A DNA stretch of 58,974 bases, taken from NCBI GenBank assembly GCA_947627795.1, contig CANQXJ010000008.1, positions 1-58,974 on the forward strand. Reading direction: 5' to 3'. This document shows positions 56,523-58,974 of the stretch, one piece after another; within the stretch, counting starts at the first letter, position 1; the number at the start of each line of letters is the position of its first letter. The DNA is from an uncultured Clostridia bacterium (lineage in GTDB: Bacteria; Bacillota; Clostridia; UBA1381). The notes beneath the pieces were generated by a model that saw nothing but the letters and a program-made list of their open reading frames with translations, was not told the origin of the DNA and made no database searches. A program made the translations under genes and the position numbers.

Positions 56523-58199
56523 GTGTTAATGACCGGTGCAGAAATGGTTGTAAAAACCCTGGAGAAAAACGGCGTTAAGGTCGTATTCGGTTATCCCGGC
56601 GCGGCTAACTGCCCCATTATCGACAGGCTGTCGTTTTCTCCGATAAAGCATATTCTCACGCGTAACGAGCAGGGCGCGGCGCATATGGCGTCAGGCTACG
56701 CGAGAGTTACTAAACAGCCGGGCGTGTGCACGGCTACGTCGGGGCCCGGAGCTACCAATCTTATTACGGGTATCGCGACGGCGTACATGGATTCCGTTCC
56801 TATGGTGGCGCTGACCGGACAGGTCGCAACGCCTCTTATCGGCAAGGACGCGTTCCAGGAGGTCGATATCACGGGCGCTACGCTTCCGTTTACTAAGCAC
56901 AGCTATCTTATTAAGAACGGGCTTGATATTCCTAAGGTGGTAAACGAGGCGTTCCATATCGCCGGAACCGGCAGACCGGGACCGGTGCTTATAGATTTTC
57001 CTATGGATCTCTTAAAGCAGACGTTCGATTATCCCGATGAGGACGCAGAAATCAACATACGCGGTTACAAGCTCCCCGCAAAGGCGAACGAGACGCAGAT
57101 AAAGAAGGTCGCGGACGCGGTTAAAAACGCGAAAAAGCCCGTTATTCTCGCGGGCGGCGGCATTACTATCTCCGACGCGGTGGAGGAGTTCCGCAAATTT
57201 GTGAAAATGACAAATATTCCTGTCGTTTCGACGATGATGGGCATCGGCTGCCTGCCGTCGGACGACGCGCTTTACTACGGCATGATAGGCTCGCACGGAG
57301 CTAAGCGCGCTAATATGATTTTTAACCGCGCGGACATAGTTATCGCTATGGGCTCGAGACTCGGTGACCGCTCGGTGGCGCATGTAAAGGGGCTTGAGGA
57401 CGGCAACAAGCTTATTCATATCGACATAGATCCCGCCGAGATAGGCAAAAACGTTCAGCCGTATATTCCGGTTGTCGGGGACATCAAAAATGTTCTCGAA
57501 CAGCTCACGCCGCTTATGGCGGATTATAAGGCGGCGGATCCGTGGATCGCGGAGGCGGACGAGCTTCGCGCGCGCTTCACGCATGAGCCGTTCAGCGGCG
57601 ACAGCGGATTTGTAAATCCGAAGTATTTCTTGAAGGTGTTGTCGGAAAAGGCGGATCCGGACGCGTATATCTCTACGGAGGTCGGTCAGAATCAGATTTG
57701 GGTCGCGAACGCGTTCAATATTCGTCATCCGCGCGCGCTTATCACCTCGGGCGGATTCGGTACGATGGGCTACGGACTTCCGGCGGCTATAGGTGCGTCG
57801 AAGGCTTCGGGCAAAACCGTTTTCGCGGTAATGGGCGACGGTTCGTTCCAGATGGACCTGCCGGAGATGGGTACTATGTGCCAGTGGGATATTCCCGTTA
57901 AGATGATCGTGTTTAAAAATGACCGTCTGGGAATGGTTCACGAGCATCAGTATCTGCTGTATAAGTCGAATTATCAGGCGGTCTCGATCGAGGGAAGCCC
58001 GAACTTTAACATACTCGCGGACGCTTACGGGATCAAGAACGGCTACGTCAGCGAAAACAGCGGCGTTGCGGCGGCTATCGACGAGATGCTTAAGGATAAG
58101 GAATCGTATCTGTTGGTCGTAAACGTAAATCCGTACGAGCCGACGGGCGACACTTTAAACGAGGCGGCTCTGCCTAAGCCGAAGAAGGAGGACAAGTAA
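56523..58199 (+). CDS. ilvB: Acetolactate synthase large subunit
   Basis: The ThDP-dependent catalytic subunit that condenses pyruvate with pyruvate or 2-oxobutyrate for valine, leucine and isoleucine. The 558-residue protein has the N-terminal GYPGAANCPIID, the catalytic Glu in RNEQGAAHMASGYAR, SGPGATNLITGIATAY, and the ThDP-binding GDGSFQMDLPEM...NN-like segment ending in FKNDRLGM. GTG 56523 lies eight bases after AGGAGG; an ATG two codons later is possible. It is followed directly by ilvN and then ilvC. Confidence 0.95.
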   Translation: MLMTGAEMVVKTLEKNGVKVVFGYPGAANCPIIDRLSFSPIKHILTRNEQGAAHMASGYARVTKQPGVCTATSGPGATNLITGIATAYMDSVPMVALTGQVATPLIGKDAFQEVDITGATLPFTKHSYLIKNGLDIPKVVNEAFHIAGTGRPGPVLIDFPMDLLKQTFDYPDEDAEINIRGYKLPAKANETQIKKVADAVKNAKKPVILAGGGITISDAVEEFRKFVKMTNIPVVSTMMGIGCLPSDDALYYGMIGSHGAKRANMIFNRADIVIAMGSRLGDRSVAHVKGLEDGNKLIHIDIDPAEIGKNVQPYIPVVGDIKNVLEQLTPLMADYKAADPWIAEADELRARFTHEPFSGDSGFVNPKYFLKVLSEKADPDAYISTEVGQNQIWVANAFNIRHPRALITSGGFGTMGYGLPAAIGASKASGKTVFAVMGDGSFQMDLPEMGTMCQWDIPVKMIVFKNDRLGMVHEHQYLLYKSNYQAVSIEGSPNFNILADAYGIKNGYVSENSGVAAAIDEMLKDKESYLLVVNVNPYEPTGDTLNEAALPKPKKEDK

Positions 58200-58200
58200 T

Positions 58201-58701
58201 ATGGAAAGATATACGTTATCGGTGCTCGTTGAAAATCACGCGGGCGTTTTATCGAGAGTTGTCGGCTTGTTCTCGCGCAGGGGATTTAATATTCACTCGC
58301 TGTCGGTGGGCACTACGCAGGACGAGAACATTTCGCGTATCACCATCGAGGTGAACGGCGACGCGCTTATGGTGGAGCAGGTTTCTAAACAGCTTTCCAA
58401 AATTATGGAGGTCATTAAGATAAAGACGCTCCGCGAAGGCGAAATGGTAAAGCGCGGACTGGTGCTGGTAAAGGTTAAGGTAAGTCCGAAAACGCGCAGC
58501 GAGGTTATCGAGATAACTAACGTGTTCCGCGCGAAAATAGTTGATATTTCGCCGGGAACGCTGACGATAGAGCTTACCGGACACGACAAGAAAATCGGCG
58601 CGTTTATTGACATAATCGAGCAGTACGGCATAGAGGAGATCGCGCAGACCGGTATGACGGCGCTCGAGCGCGGTTCGAACACATTAAAACTTGATAAATA
58701 A
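58201..58701 (+). CDS. ilvN: Acetolactate synthase small (regulatory) subunit
   Basis: A 166-residue regulatory subunit with an N-terminal ACT domain (about 4-76; TLSVLVENHAGVLSRVVGLFSRRGFNI) and a C-terminal ALS_ss domain (about 85-160). It binds valine and adjusts the activity of the large subunit. ATG 58201 comes one base after the ilvB stop, so translation is coupled. Confidence 0.96.
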   Translation: MERYTLSVLVENHAGVLSRVVGLFSRRGFNIHSLSVGTTQDENISRITIEVNGDALMVEQVSKQLSKIMEVIKIKTLREGEMVKRGLVLVKVKVSPKTRSEVIEITNVFRAKIVDISPGTLTIELTGHDKKIGAFIDIIEQYGIEEIAQTGMTALERGSNTLKLDK

Positions 58702-58725
58702 AAAATTATTTATAAAATCACGCTT

Positions 58726-58752
58726 TGTAGGGCGGGCTGCCCTCAGCCCGCC
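58726..58752. repeat. REP-like palindromic unit
   Basis: GTAGGGCGGGCTGCCCTCAG followed by CCCGCCG is palindromic and belongs to the same family as the units at 14352, inside both MITE copies, and at 37454. It lies between ilvN and ilvC. Confidence 0.65.
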
Positions 58753-58798
58753 GTTATGTAAAACAATATAAATAAAAAAAATAAACGGAAAGAGGTAA

Positions 58799-58974
<176 letters not shown>

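Noticed and set aside
57012-57947. 311-codon open frame antisense to ilvB
   Set aside because: Shadow of a well conserved acetolactate synthase gene. No ribosome binding site or protein family features.

Overview
The window reads as a chromosomal segment of a spore-forming Gram-positive anaerobe of the class Clostridia. The evidence is a full-length SpoIVA, the YggS-SepF-YlmH-DivIVA division cluster, lipoproteins with short lipoboxes, strong AGGAGG-type ribosome binding sites, sigma-A promoters with 17-bp spacers, and type I toxin-antitoxin loci of the Firmicutes kind. KDG/KDPG catabolism, MalQ and a shared sugar ATPase fit a gut carbohydrate fermenter. I cannot name genus or species.

Layout. 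1-240: 3' end of an IS3-family element. 240-5.5 kb: HAD phosphatase, a type I toxin-antitoxin locus, a MATE transporter with a leader terminator, PutP, and a structured RNA (copy A) in front of a 42-codon gene. 5.5-12.8 kb: EF-G-like GTPase, MsmX-type ATPase, a small amidase, a DUF5684 membrane protein, SpoIVA and a lipoprotein. 12.9-24.3 kb: PurF with a glutaminase-dead paralogue, a cytidylate kinase-like protein, a GGDEF/EAL protein, MalQ, an RsuA-HAD fusion and a polar amino acid ABC importer. 24.4-28.5 kb: a decayed toxin with an intact antisense promoter, a THF riboswitch, a 297-bp MITE-like element and the folate genes folC-HD, folP and folBK. 28.7-34.4 kb: PRPP synthetase, a nucleotidyltransferase, two small membrane proteins, a 3D/G5 cell-wall protein behind WalR-type boxes, and a secreted protein. 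34.6-37.4 kb: structured RNA copy B, an AgrA-like regulator and AsnB. 37.4-45.1 kb: palindromic repeats, a large secreted protein, GalE and a heterodimeric ABC exporter split by the second MITE copy. 45.2-53.5 kb: division cluster, KdgK-Eda, MntP-GDPD and a secreted protein. 53.6-end: an AlgI/AlgJ-type O-acetylation pair and the ilvB-ilvN-ilvC operon, cut by the window end.

Most notable system: two paralogous RNAs (about 4949-5159 and 34620-34784). Each has its own promoter, a closing stem, an internal stem, an apical hairpin, a conserved GCTTTGATTGT element that can pair with a 3' tail motif, and a terminator immediately before a ribosome binding site. In both copies an antiterminator can form that competes with the terminator. 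This is the layout of a transcription-attenuating riboswitch. I do not recognise the family.

Other themes are dispersed palindromic repeats, fused enzymes (FolC-HD, FolB-FolK, RsuA-HAD), and paralogues with missing catalytic residues (PurF-like, AgrA-like, GGDEF).
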